Shown: positions 27,889-36,638 of the stretch, in pieces
Layout of the letters: every line of letters starts with the position of its first letter
Position numbering within the stretch: position 1 is the first letter of the stretch
Assembly (NCBI GenBank): GCA_947454485.1
Contig: CANGJJ010000004.1
Coordinates: 124,001-188,000, forward strand
Length of the DNA stretch: 64,000 nucleotides
Direction: 5' to 3'
From: Beijerinckiaceae bacterium
Lineage (GTDB): Bacteria > Pseudomonadota > Alphaproteobacteria > Rhizobiales > Beijerinckiaceae
Made by a program: the position numbers and the translations under genes
Notes under the pieces: model-generated
Told to the model about the DNA's origin: nothing
Databases searched by the model: none
The model's input: the letters and a program-made list of their open reading frames with translations, nothing else

Positions 27889-28997
27889 GCGGGCTGGCCG
27901 ATCATCTGCGCGAATTGATTGCAGACGAGGGGCCGCTGACGCTCGAGCGTTTTATGTCGCTTGCGCTTGGCCATCCAACGCTCGGCTATTATCCAACGCG
28001 CGATCCTTTGGGGCGCGAAGGGGATTTCATCACAGCGCCCGAGATCAGCCAGATGTTTGGCGAATTGCTGGGGCTGTGGGCCGCCGAGACTTGGGTGAGC
28101 ATGGGCGCGCCCGCGCAATTGCGTCTCGTCGAGCTTGGTCCCGGCCGTGGCACATTGATGGCGGATGCTTTGCGCGCGGCAAGTGTGGTGCCGTCTTTCG
28201 CGCAGAGCATTGACGTTCATCTGGTCGAGACATCGCCAGAATTGGGCCGCGCACAGCATGAGCAGCTGGAGAAAACCGGCGTGCCGATCACCTGGCATGC
28301 GGGCATAGAAACCCTGCCGCCGGGGCCAGCGATCATCATCGCCAATGAATTTTTTGATGCGCTTCCTGTGCGCCATTATGTGCGCGGTGCAAGGGGCTGG
28401 CATGAACGGCTTGTTGGGCTGAATGACGCGGGCGCTTTCGTGTTTGGCCTGTCGCGTGAGATTGAGCCAACACTGAGCGCTGAGGGACCCGAAGGCAGTA
28501 TCATCGAGATTTGCCCTGCCGGTCAGCAGATCATCAGCACCTTGGCGCAGCGCCTTGTGGCGCAGGGTGGTGCGGCTGTGCTGATTGATTATGGCTATGT
28601 CGAAACGACATTGGGCGAGACTTTGCAGGCGATGAAGGGCCATGCCTTTGTGGATCCGCTTGCTGAGCCTGGCGAGGCTGATCTCACCACCCATGTCGAT
28701 TTTGCAGCTCTTGCGCGCGCTGCAGCCAAAGAAGGCGCGGTGGTGCATGGCCCCTTGCAGCAGGGATTCTTCTTGTCGCGGCTTGGCATTTTTGAACGCG
28801 CCCAAGCTCTCGCGCGGCGGGCTGATGCAGCGCAAGCCGCGCAGATTGAATCAGCCTTGGTGCGTTTGGTTTCCACGCAAAAGGGCGTGACGGTTTCGCA
28901 AGGCACGGTCGATGGTATGGGCGAATTGTTCAAAGTGCTTTGCATCACATCGCCAGAACTGCCTGTGCCGCCAGGCTTTGGTGAGGCGCAACTATGA
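27885..28997 (+). CDS. MidA/NDUFAF7-family SAM-dependent methyltransferase
   Basis: The 370-residue protein has LGREGDFITAPEISQMFGELLG near residues 40-60 and the SAM motif RLVELGPGRGTLMADALRA, both hallmarks of the MidA/NDUFAF7 family. The mitochondrial member methylates an arginine of complex I subunit NDUFS2. The bacterial target is not established. It overlaps lgt before and pgeF after by four bases each. Confidence 0.9.
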   Translation: MSGLADHLRELIADEGPLTLERFMSLALGHPTLGYYPTRDPLGREGDFITAPEISQMFGELLGLWAAETWVSMGAPAQLRLVELGPGRGTLMADALRAASVVPSFAQSIDVHLVETSPELGRAQHEQLEKTGVPITWHAGIETLPPGPAIIIANEFFDALPVRHYVRGARGWHERLVGLNDAGAFVFGLSREIEPTLSAEGPEGSIIEICPAGQQIISTLAQRLVAQGGAAVLIDYGYVETTLGETLQAMKGHAFVDPLAEPGEADLTTHVDFAALARAAAKEGAVVHGPLQQGFFLSRLGIFERAQALARRADAAQAAQIESALVRLVSTQKGVTVSQGTVDGMGELFKVLCITSPELPVPPGFGEAQL

Positions 28998-29761
28998 GCG
29001 CGGCCTTTCTCACCCATGAGGCTTTGTCTTCGCCGATCATTCGCCATGCTTTTTTCACGCGCCAAGGCGGTGTCTCGCAGGGCGTCTACGCAAGTTTGAA
29101 TGGCGGGACAGGCTCGCGCGACGCACCTGCGGATGTGGATGAGAATCGCCGTCGCATGGCCTCAGCGCTTCATGTGGAGCCCAGCCATTTGCTGGTGCCG
29201 TATCAAATTCACTCAGCCGATGTTGTTGTGGTCGATGCGCCTTGGCACGAGCGCCCGCAAGCCGATGGACTTGTGACGACAGTGCCGGGCTTGGCGCTGG
29301 GCGTGACAGGCGCTGACTGCGGCATGATCTTGTTCGCCGATGTGAAGGCAGGTGTGATCGGTGCATGTCACGCAGGCTGGAAGGGTGCCGTCGCGGGCAT
29401 CTTGGAGGCGACACTTGATGTGATGGAAGCGCAGGGTGCGGATCGTGCGCGCATCCATGCTGTGCTTGGCCCCGCGATTGGCGCGGCAAGCTATGAAGTG
29501 GGACCAGAATTTGTAGCCCGCTTTCAGGAGGCAGAGGCGCAGGCGGGGCATTTCTTTGCCCCTTCGCAACGCGCGGGCCATGCGATGTTTGATTTGCCCG
29601 CTTTCATCGCCATGCGCTTGCAGCGCGCAGGGGTTGGACGTTTTGACGATTTGGCGCTTGATACTTATGCCGATGAGACGCGCTTCTTCAGCTACCGCCG
29701 CACCACGCATCGCAGCGAGCCTGACTATGGCCGGCTCGTCTCAGCGATTGCGCTTGTCTGA
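28994..29761 (+). CDS. pgeF: Laccase-domain protein, peptidoglycan editing factor/purine nucleoside phosphorylase
   Basis: The 255-residue protein carries the metal-site motifs of the YfiH family: HSADVVVVD, TGADCGMILFAD and ACHAGWKGAVAG, with a C-terminal SYRRTTHRSEPDYGR. Members remove L-serine-misincorporated peptidoglycan precursors and also act as purine nucleoside phosphorylases. It is third in lgt-midA-pgeF. Its stop meets the convergent methyltransferase gene directly. Confidence 0.92.
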   Translation: MSAAFLTHEALSSPIIRHAFFTRQGGVSQGVYASLNGGTGSRDAPADVDENRRRMASALHVEPSHLLVPYQIHSADVVVVDAPWHERPQADGLVTTVPGLALGVTGADCGMILFADVKAGVIGACHAGWKGAVAGILEATLDVMEAQGADRARIHAVLGPAIGAASYEVGPEFVARFQEAEAQAGHFFAPSQRAGHAMFDLPAFIAMRLQRAGVGRFDDLALDTYADETRFFSYRRTTHRSEPDYGRLVSAIALV

Positions 29762-30454
29762 TCAATCTTGCGCGCGCGCCACAAACATCATGCGTGTTTG
29801 ATTGTGGCCAAGGTTGTGACCCGCGCGCACACCGGCAAATCCATGGCTCGCCAGCAGCACATGGATTTCATGCTCATCATAACTGGTGATGCCAAGGGTC
29901 GAGCGCAGTTTGCGATAATCTGAGAAGAAGGTCGCCACCAGCCCCACGCAAGCGGCAAAGAAGAAGCCGCCCTGCCATGCAAAGCGCAGCAGCGCTGTCA
30001 CATCGGCCACCATATCGGTCTGTTTGGGCAGAATGTCTGCGAGCACCAGCTTGCCGCCGATTTTCAATTTGCGCCGCCAGAAATCGAGCAGGGCTTCAAA
30101 TTCGGCATGGGTCAAATATTGCGCCAGCGAATTGGCAACAACCATATCGAGCGAATGATCGGCGATGGCGTCCAGCGAGGCGCTCGACAGAACGACGATC
30201 TTGGGGTTCGCATCAAAGCGCAGATGTTGGCGCATCTGCACATTGGGTGCTGCATCGTGCAGATACAAAAGACCGCAGTGTTGCGCGACCGTGGCGGCTG
30301 ACAGCGCTTCGCCCGAACCATGGTCGAGAACAAGCCAGTCGCGCTGTTCGATGAGGTCACAGATGCCACGCGCAATGCGATCATAATGCAGCACCTTGTG
30401 GCGCTCATTCACATAGATCGGATTGTCGCGGTTCCAAAAATCGCGCCAGTTCAT
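29762..30454 (-). CDS. Class I SAM-dependent methyltransferase, unassigned substrate
   Basis: The 230-residue protein starts MNWRDFWNRDNPIYVNERHK. The SAM-binding motif WLVLDHGSGEALSA lies near residues 40-53, then VVLSSASLDAIADHSLDMVVANS (motif II) and GGKLVLADILP. FWRRKLKIGGKL fits motif III. The upstream methionine of the longest frame is less likely than this one. No relative with known function is recognised. It lies between pgeF and carA. Confidence 0.78.
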   Translation of the reverse strand: MNWRDFWNRDNPIYVNERHKVLHYDRIARGICDLIEQRDWLVLDHGSGEALSAATVAQHCGLLYLHDAAPNVQMRQHLRFDANPKIVVLSSASLDAIADHSLDMVVANSLAQYLTHAEFEALLDFWRRKLKIGGKLVLADILPKQTDMVADVTALLRFAWQGGFFFAACVGLVATFFSDYRKLRSTLGITSYDEHEIHVLLASHGFAGVRAGHNLGHNQTRMMFVARAQD

Positions 30455-30532
30455 GTCAGTCTCGGTCCCCCCGGGGTGGGGCATCCTATCCGCGATGGGC
30501 GGAATGACAATGGCGAAGGTGGCAGCCTGAGC

Positions 30533-31720
30533 TCAGGCTGCCTTGTTCTTCTCGATCAAGTCGACGAAGCGCTTGAAAAGATAGTGGCTATCCTGCGGGC
30601 CGGGGGCAGCTTCGGGATGGTGCTGCACCGAGAAGGCCGGACGATCGGTCAAAGCAATGCCGCAGTTGGAGCCATCAAAGAGCGAGCGATGGGTCTCTTT
30701 GGCATGCGCGGGCAGGGTGCCGGTATCGACCGCAAAGCCATGATTCATAGACACGATCTCCACCTTGTTGGTGGTGTAGTCCATGACCGGATGATTGGCG
30801 CCGTGATGGCCCTGATGCATTTTCATCGTCTTGGCGCCCACCGCCAGCGCCATCATCTGATGGCCAAGGCAGATGCCAAAGGTCGGCACTTTCTTGTCGA
30901 GCAACTGGCGAATCACAGGCACGGCATATTTGCCGGTCTCGGCCGGATCGCCGGGGCCGTTTGACAGAAACACGCCATCAGGCTTGAGCGCGAGAATGTC
31001 TTCGGCCGACGCTGTGGCCGGCACGACAGTCACATCGCAACCAGCAGCTGCGAGCAGGCGCAGAATGTTGCGCTTCACGCCATAGTCGATGGCGACAACC
31101 TTGTGCTTGGGCGCGGTGAGTTGGCCATAGCCTTCGCCCAAAGTCCAAGTGGTCTCGGTCCAGTCATAGCGCTGCGCCGTGGTGACGCCGGGCACGAGAT
31201 CCATGCCATTGATGCCTGGCCATTCGGCGGCTTCGCGCTTCAAAGCGGCAAGATCGAATTTGCCATCGGGCGCATGAGCGATGACGGCATTGGGCATGCC
31301 CTTTTCGCGGATGAGCGCGGTGAGGGCGCGGGTGTCGATGCCGCTCAGGCCCACAATATTGCGGGCTTTCAGCCATTGATCGAGATGGCGCGTGGCGCGG
31401 TGGTTCGAGGGATCGGTGATGGCCGCATGAATGATCATGCCGCGCACACCTGCGCTCGCCGCCATATTCACCGTCTCGATATCTTCCTCATTGGTGCCGA
31501 CATTGCCGATATGGGGGAAGGTGAAGGTGATGATCTGGCCGGCATAGGATGGGTCGGTCAGGATCTCTTCATAGCCCGTCATGGCGGTGTTGAAGCAGAC
31601 TTCGCCGACGGCCTTGCCGGTGGCGCCGAGGCCAAAACCCTCGATGACCGTGCCATCGGCGAGAACCAAGAGGGCGGTGGAGGTGGGCGCGGCCCAGACT
31701 TTGTCTTGATGTGCGGACAT
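30533..31720 (-). CDS. carA: Carbamoyl-phosphate synthase small subunit
   Basis: The 395-residue subunit supplies ammonia from glutamine for arginine and pyrimidine synthesis. The N-terminal domain has FNTAMTGYEEILTDPSY. The class I amidotransferase has its nucleophile in FGICLGHQMMALA and the His/Glu pair in VQHHPEAAPGP. carB is not in the window. It is divergent from the YqeY gene, with a 226-base promoter region between them. Confidence 0.96.
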   Translation of the reverse strand: MSAHQDKVWAAPTSTALLVLADGTVIEGFGLGATGKAVGEVCFNTAMTGYEEILTDPSYAGQIITFTFPHIGNVGTNEEDIETVNMAASAGVRGMIIHAAITDPSNHRATRHLDQWLKARNIVGLSGIDTRALTALIREKGMPNAVIAHAPDGKFDLAALKREAAEWPGINGMDLVPGVTTAQRYDWTETTWTLGEGYGQLTAPKHKVVAIDYGVKRNILRLLAAAGCDVTVVPATASAEDILALKPDGVFLSNGPGDPAETGKYAVPVIRQLLDKKVPTFGICLGHQMMALAVGAKTMKMHQGHHGANHPVMDYTTNKVEIVSMNHGFAVDTGTLPAHAKETHRSLFDGSNCGIALTDRPAFSVQHHPEAAPGPQDSHYLFKRFVDLIEKNKAA

Positions 31721-31946
31721 GGTCGCTCTACACGTTTCGCGCGTCCTTGCGCGCGCGCCTGAAGGCGAGCGGGGACGCGCTGATGGGTCTCTTCGGAACT
31801 CGTGCGGAAACTAGGGGAGGCCGTGTTGGAGGTCAACCCAGCGACCGCTCTGGAATCCGCTGAAAAATCAGCTATTTGATCAATTAAACACTTGGCGTCC
31901 CCAGTTTTCTGACTGATGGGATCACCCAAACCTGAAAGAGGACATC

Positions 31947-32396
31947 ATGCGCGAACAGTTCACGGCCATGCTCAAGACCGCCATGAAGGCTGGTGACAAG
32001 CGCCGCGTTGATACGGTGCGCATGATCACCGCCGCCCTCAAGGATCGCGACATCGAAGCGCGCGGTCAGGGCAAAGAAGTCTCGGATGCCGATATTCTCG
32101 CCCTGTTGCAGAAGATGGTGAAAAGCCGTCAGGAATCGATGGAGATCTATGAGAAGAATGCGCGTCCTGAGCTTGCCCAGCAGGAGCGCGAAGAGATCGC
32201 CATCATTCAGGAGTTTCTCCCCCAGCAGATGAGCGAGGCGCAAGTGACCGCCGCCATTCAAGCTGCCATCGCTGAGACAGGTGCTGCCTCGATCAAGGAT
32301 ATGGGCAAGGTCGTGGGTGCGCTGAAAGCAAAATTTACGGGCCAGATGGATTTCGCCAAAGCCAGCGCGACCGTGAAGGGCTTGCTCAACGGCTGA
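31947..32396 (+). CDS. GatB/YqeY domain protein
   Basis: The 149-residue helical protein (REQFTAMLKTAMKAGDKRRVDTVRMI, EIAIIQEFLPQQMSEAQV, ending KDMGKVVGALKAKFTGQMDF) matches YqeY, a stand-alone relative of the tRNA-binding tail of GatB. Its role is not firmly known. AAAGAGG precedes the start. Divergence from carA is conserved in alphaproteobacteria. Its last 11 bases overlap the convergent NADAR-like gene. Confidence 0.88.
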   Translation: MREQFTAMLKTAMKAGDKRRVDTVRMITAALKDRDIEARGQGKEVSDADILALLQKMVKSRQESMEIYEKNARPELAQQEREEIAIIQEFLPQQMSEAQVTAAIQAAIAETGAASIKDMGKVVGALKAKFTGQMDFAKASATVKGLLNG

Positions 32397-32847
32397 GCGT
32401 TGCGCGCAAAGCGGTGAGACGGTCGCAAAATTCTGCTGTGGTCAAAACAGTGTCTTTGGGATCGTCTCTGCCAACGGTGTGAATGAGTTGGCGCGTGCCT
32501 GTTTCGATGAGCGCTGCGCGATAGGTTTCATTCTGCGCAGCAAGAGCTGCATAGGCGCGATCTAACAGCGCTTGATAGTCCGGCCCAAAGCGGTCGATGA
32601 TCTGATCTTTGAAATAGAGCTGCCCCTTGGTCTGCCAGTGATGTTTCACGCCTGCCTTTTTGGCTTTCTCCCCATTTTTTGAATAAAGCCGCGCGCGGTC
32701 AGCGGGATCTTCGATTTTCAAACTCTGCAGGAAGGCTTCCATACAGGCGAAGGTGATCCCATCCAATGTGAATGGATGCGGCGCAAAATTTCCAAGCGTG
32801 CCTGCGGGTCCGGGAAGGCCTGACTTGATGTCGAGTGGTTCGGTCAT
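32386..32847 (-). CDS. NADAR-like (YbiA-type) N-glycosidase candidate
   Basis: The 153-residue protein contains LGNFAPHPFTLDGITFACMEAFLQSLK, a variant of the NADAR opening (SNFxxxPF...DG...ExxFQxxK). In that family the glutamate and flanking residues cleave N-glycosidic bonds, for example in riboflavin intermediates or ADP-ribose. The middle (KAKKAGVKHHWQTKGQLYFK) differs from canonical YbiA, so this could be a diverged subgroup. A palindromic repeat lies 28 bases upstream of the start. No ADP-ribosylation partner gene is adjacent. Confidence 0.62.
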   Translation of the reverse strand: MTEPLDIKSGLPGPAGTLGNFAPHPFTLDGITFACMEAFLQSLKIEDPADRARLYSKNGEKAKKAGVKHHWQTKGQLYFKDQIIDRFGPDYQALLDRAYAALAAQNETYRAALIETGTRQLIHTVGRDDPKDTVLTTAEFCDRLTALRATLSR

Positions 32848-32874
32848 GGGGGGAGAGTAGCACAAGTTGCGCTT

Positions 32875-33025
32875 CCTTCTCCCAGTGGGAGAAGGTGGCC
32901 GCGCAGCGGACGGATGAGGGGATCGGATGTTGATTGAGTGAGGCACGATCAGCCTTCCTCATTCTGAGAGTCTCGATCCCCGCCTCAGTCAGCATCCGCT
33001 GACAGCTCCTCCCACTGGGAGGAGC
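32875..33025. repeat. Composite palindromic intergenic repeat between selO and NADAR-like gene
   Basis: Three perfect inverted repeats lie in 150 bases: CCTTCTCCCA-G-TGGGAGAAGG (32875-32895), GTCAGC-ATCC-GCTGAC (32988-33003) and GCTCCTCCCA-C-TGGGAGGAGC (33005-33025). The two 21-base elements are variants of one another and stand at the two ends. No T-run follows, so they are not ordinary terminators. They look like members of a dispersed palindromic repeat family as found in many Rhizobiales genomes. Confidence 0.7.
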
Positions 33026-33036
33026 GGGCGTCCCTC

Positions 33037-34458
33037 TTACGCAGGCTTCTGATTGTAAGCCTCCCTCATCTCCCCGATCTTGTGCAGCTTGGCGTGGAAG
33101 AGCCCCCAATCATCGTGCTCGGCAATGGGGGACCAGATAGCCTCCACTTCGTCGATCAGCATGGTGCAAGGCTGGGAGCGCGCGAAATAAGGATGATCGA
33201 GATTGGCGCTGCTGTCATAATCGGCGAGCGCGGCAAAGACGGGCTCAAACTCTGCGCTTGCGTAGAGCGAAGCCGATGGACTTTGGCTGGCGCGCATTTG
33301 CGAGGCAAGCCCGCCATGCCAGTCGAAGAATGTTTGCTCGAAGGGCGCTTGGCTTGCGATCAAAAATTTCACCCAAGCTGACGCAAGGCGCGTGTCATCA
33401 CTCAGTGACCTGCTCTTCACGCCGAGGCGGCGCAATATGGCGCTGGCAAATTCGCGCTGGATGATTGGCTCGAATTGGCTGAGTACGGCTTCGAGCTTGT
33501 CAGCTTGCGTCAGTGGCAGCAAACATTCTGCGAGCCTTGTGAGATTCCATAGCAAGGTTTCAGGCTGACGACCAAAAGCGTAAAGCCCGCTCTCATCAAA
33601 ATAAGCAGCGGTGAATTTTGGATTGAAGCTGGGTGCAAAACGCCATGGGCCATAGTCGAAACTCTCGCCCGTGATGTTGATATTGTCGGTGTTCAAAACA
33701 CCATGAACAAAACCTGCGGCCATCCACTGCGCGCCCATGCGCGCTACATTGGCTTGCACCTCTTCCAAAAAGCGCAGGGCCAGAACAGAAACGTCATTCT
33801 CTTGGAGGCCCGGATAATAATTCGCGCAGCTATAGCGCAGAAGATGTTCGGTTGAGACTTTGTCTTCGTGATGGGCGAGGCGCTGGAAGGTGCCGATGCG
33901 AATATGCGAATGGCTGAGACGCACCAGAACGCTCGAACGTGTGGGGGAGGGTTCATCTCCGCGCATGAGGGCTTCGCCGGTTTCGATCAGGCTGAAGCTT
34001 TTGGAGGTCTCAACGCCCAAAGCCTCCAGCATTTCGGTGGCGAGAATTTCGCGCATGCCGCCTTTGAGGGTCAGGCGTCCGTCGCCGCGCCGTGACCATG
34101 GTGTCTGTCCGCTACCCTTGGTGCCAAGATCGAGCAGGCGCCCGCGCTCATCACGCAATTGCGCAAACAAAAATCCACGACCATCGCCAAGGTCAGGATT
34201 GTAGGAGCGAAATTGATGGCCGTGATAACGCAGAGCCAAGGGGGTCTCAAAAGAACCCGGCAGGGGTTTGAAGCGGCCGAAATGCTCCACCCATTCGGCA
34301 TCGGTCAAAGTGCCCAGACCCAAAGGCTCGGCATGGCGCTGGCTGCGATGGCGCAAGATGGTCTGCGGAAAATCGGCGGCCCGGACGGGGTCGAAAAACT
34401 CCGGCCCCAGCTCGGCATGGAGGGTCTGTGGGCGATAGGCGGGGCTGAAGGGCATCAA
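33037..34458 (-). CDS. selO: Protein adenylyltransferase SelO (YdiU family)
   Basis: The 473-residue pseudokinase-fold enzyme transfers AMP to proteins under redox stress. YHGHQFRSYNPDLGDGRG, LGTKGSGQTPWSRRGDGRLTLKG and GMREILATEMLEALGV are characteristic, as is HGVLNTDNINITGESFDYGP with the catalytic and metal-binding Asp/Asn. Length is normal. There is no C-terminal cysteine/selenocysteine motif. It is divergent from dnaG. Confidence 0.94.
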   Translation of the reverse strand: MMPFSPAYRPQTLHAELGPEFFDPVRAADFPQTILRHRSQRHAEPLGLGTLTDAEWVEHFGRFKPLPGSFETPLALRYHGHQFRSYNPDLGDGRGFLFAQLRDERGRLLDLGTKGSGQTPWSRRGDGRLTLKGGMREILATEMLEALGVETSKSFSLIETGEALMRGDEPSPTRSSVLVRLSHSHIRIGTFQRLAHHEDKVSTEHLLRYSCANYYPGLQENDVSVLALRFLEEVQANVARMGAQWMAAGFVHGVLNTDNINITGESFDYGPWRFAPSFNPKFTAAYFDESGLYAFGRQPETLLWNLTRLAECLLPLTQADKLEAVLSQFEPIIQREFASAILRRLGVKSRSLSDDTRLASAWVKFLIASQAPFEQTFFDWHGGLASQMRASQSPSASLYASAEFEPVFAALADYDSSANLDHPYFARSQPCTMLIDEVEAIWSPIAEHDDWGLFHAKLHKIGEMREAYNQKPA

Positions 34459-34568
34459 AAGTCCATGTGGATAACGGGCATAACGGGCATAAGCGGGCGG
34501 CTTTGTGCGGGCTGTGCGCAGAAGGGTCTGATCCCTATATAAGGGACACGGCTCCTAAAGACGCAAAG

Positions 34569-36500
34569 ATGCGATTCCCACCCTCTTTCCTCGATGAGAT
34601 CAAGGCACGGCTTCCGGTCTCGGAAGTGGTGCGCCGACGCGTCAAGCTGATCAAGGCTGGACGTGAATGGAAGGGCTTGTCCCCATTCAGCGCCGAGAAA
34701 AGCCCCTCCTTTTTCGTCAATGACCAGAAAATGGCCTGGTTCGACTTCTCTTCGGGCCAGAACGGTAATGTCTTTGACTTCGTGATGCGCACGGAGGGAT
34801 TGAGCTTTCCCGAAGCCGTCGAGCGGCTGGCGGGGGAGGCGGGGCTGCAACTGCCGACCGTGTCGCCCGAGGCCGAGCAGCGCGAGCGCGTGCGGGCCAG
34901 TCTGCAAGATGTGACCGAAATGGCCGCCCAGTTTTTTGAGGCGCAATTGCAGGCCAAGGATGGCGCCCGCGCCCGTGGCTATCTGGCCGATCGTGGTCTG
35001 GCCCCGCAGGTGCAGCGCCAGTTCCGCATCGGCTTTGCCCCGGCCGAGCGCTTTGCCCTGCGCGATCATCTGGCGTCCAAAAATGTCACGGCAGAGCAGA
35101 TGATCGAGGCCGGCCTCTTGGTGCATGGGCCTGATATTGCTGTGCCTTATGACCGGTTCCGCGACCGCGTCATGTTCCCCATCTGCGACCGCTCTGGCCG
35201 CGTCATCGCCTTTGGCGGGCGCGCGATGGAGAAGGATGTTGCGGCTAAATATCTCAACTCCCCCGAGACGCCGCTCTTTCATAAGGGCCATGTCCTCTAC
35301 AACCACCACAATGCCCGCAAAGCCGCCCATGACAGCGGCAATGTGATTGCGGTGGAAGGCTATGTGGATGTGATCTCCATGTCGGCGGTCGGCTTCAATC
35401 ATGTGGTGGCCCCGCTGGGGACCGCGCTCACCGCCGATCAATGCGAGCTTTTGTGGCGCATGGCCCCCGAGCCGACCCTGTGTTTTGACGGCGACCGGGC
35501 GGGCCGCAAGGCGGCCTATCGCGCCATTGAGACTGCTTTGCCCCTGCTGGGGCCGGGCAAGAGCCTGCGCTTTGCCTTTCTGCCCGATGGGCAGGATCCC
35601 GATGATCTGGCCCGCTCAGGCGGGGCAACCGCAATCACCGAAGTGCTGGAGGCCGCCAAGCCGCTGGTCGATGTCTTGTGGACCCGCGAGACAGAGGCGG
35701 GCCCGCTGGATACGCCAGAGCGCCGGGCCGCGCTTGAGCGCCGCCTGATGGAGACGATCAAGGCCATTCAGGACGAGACCCTGCGCCGCCACTATAAGGC
35801 TGACCTCGACCAGCGTTTGCGAGGCCTGTTTGGCGAGACACAATCGGGCAGGCAGATTTATCAAGGTCAGCGCCCGCAGGGGGGTAGCCGGGCGGGCCGA
35901 GGCCGCTACGGGGCCCCCCAGGCCCCGCGCGGCTATGTGGAGCAGGGTCTGACGCCCAGTGCGGGCCTGACCCGCTCGTCCCTTCTGGCCCCCGCCAGTG
36001 CGCTCAGCCCCCGCGAGGCACTGATCGCCTTGCTGGCGATGAATCAGCCGATCCTGGCCAGCCGCTATGCCGAAGAGCTGGCGGCGGTGGATTTTGCCAG
36101 CCGGGATCTGTCGCGTATGGTTAAGCTCGTGCTTGACCGAGCTGCGGTGCCAGATATTGACGCCCTGCAGGTCCGCCATGCCCTTGAAGCCGCTGGTCTG
36201 GGCGAATTATTGGGCCGGGCTGAGCGGGTGACGAGTGGCTCCATGGGCTGGTGTATCGGCCCGGGAGCGGCAGAAGCTGACGCTGAAGAGGTTTTGAAGC
36301 AGGCTCTGGCCTTGCATCGGCGAGCGCGGGCGCTACATAGAGAGCTGAAGTCCGCAGAACAGGCCCTCGGCAGCGAGGCCACGGACGCCAATTTCAACCG
36401 CCTGAGGGAAATCCAGGCTGAACTGTCCGGCATCGAGGGGCGTGAAGCCGTGATCGAGGGTTTTGGCAGTTCAGTGGGGCGGCAGAGCACAGGTGTGTAA
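34569..36500 (+). CDS. dnaG: DNA primase, with a CHC2 domain lacking its zinc ligands
   Basis: The 643-residue primase starts at MRFPPSFLDEIKARLPVSEV. The N-terminal domain should carry Cys/His zinc ligands, but the segment reads GLSPFSAEKSPSF and WFDFSSGQNGN, so every ligand is replaced. The RNA polymerase domain is intact (YDRFRDRVMFPI, FGGRAMEKD, VAVEGYVDVI-type TOPRIM acidic residues in VEGYVD, and CFDGDRAGRKAA). A linker rich in Gly/Arg near residues 430-450 precedes the helicase-binding domain. It runs towards rpoD, with an intrinsic terminator between. Confidence 0.95.
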   Translation: MRFPPSFLDEIKARLPVSEVVRRRVKLIKAGREWKGLSPFSAEKSPSFFVNDQKMAWFDFSSGQNGNVFDFVMRTEGLSFPEAVERLAGEAGLQLPTVSPEAEQRERVRASLQDVTEMAAQFFEAQLQAKDGARARGYLADRGLAPQVQRQFRIGFAPAERFALRDHLASKNVTAEQMIEAGLLVHGPDIAVPYDRFRDRVMFPICDRSGRVIAFGGRAMEKDVAAKYLNSPETPLFHKGHVLYNHHNARKAAHDSGNVIAVEGYVDVISMSAVGFNHVVAPLGTALTADQCELLWRMAPEPTLCFDGDRAGRKAAYRAIETALPLLGPGKSLRFAFLPDGQDPDDLARSGGATAITEVLEAAKPLVDVLWTRETEAGPLDTPERRAALERRLMETIKAIQDETLRRHYKADLDQRLRGLFGETQSGRQIYQGQRPQGGSRAGRGRYGAPQAPRGYVEQGLTPSAGLTRSSLLAPASALSPREALIALLAMNQPILASRYAEELAAVDFASRDLSRMVKLVLDRAAVPDIDALQVRHALEAAGLGELLGRAERVTSGSMGWCIGPGAAEADAEEVLKQALALHRRARALHRELKSAEQALGSEATDANFNRLREIQAELSGIEGREAVIEGFGSSVGRQSTGV

Positions 36501-36514
36501 GGGGAACGGGATTG

Positions 36515-36533
36515 GATTAAGCGGCGCTTAATC
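36515..36533. repeat. Perfect 19-base palindrome after dnaG
   Basis: GATTAAGCG and CGCTTAATC flank a single G, 14 bases beyond the dnaG stop and upstream of the terminator. It could be an RNA hairpin in the dnaG-rpoD leader or an operator. No T-run follows. Confidence 0.5.
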
Positions 36534-36565
36534 TGCCCTCTGCAATCTGCGGCTCGAAGAATCAG

Positions 36566-36600
36566 GGGCGGCCTCTTGGGGCCGTCCGCTTGTTTTTTTG
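36566..36600 (+). terminator. Intrinsic terminator between dnaG and rpoD
   Basis: GGGCGGCC pairs with GGCCGTCC (one G-U) over a six-base loop and is followed by GCTTGTTTTTTTG. The rpoD start codon is only 39 bases further on, with its ACGGAG site at 36625-36630. It may act as an attenuator setting the dnaG to rpoD ratio. Confidence 0.8.
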
Positions 36601-36638
36601 AGGCGGGCGCCCTTTCGCGATTACACGGAGTTGGACGA

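Noticed and set aside
31859-31872. GCTGA-AAAA-TCAGC inverted repeat and the nearby TTGATCAA in the carA-yqeY region
   Set aside because: The repeat is short and AT-rich. The second palindrome lacks the four-base spacer of an FNR box, and no arginine or pyrimidine operator is recognised.
33005-33025. Palindrome after selO read as its terminator
   Set aside because: The stem is perfect but no T-run follows on the minus strand, and a sister copy lies upstream of the next gene, so a repeat element is the better reading.
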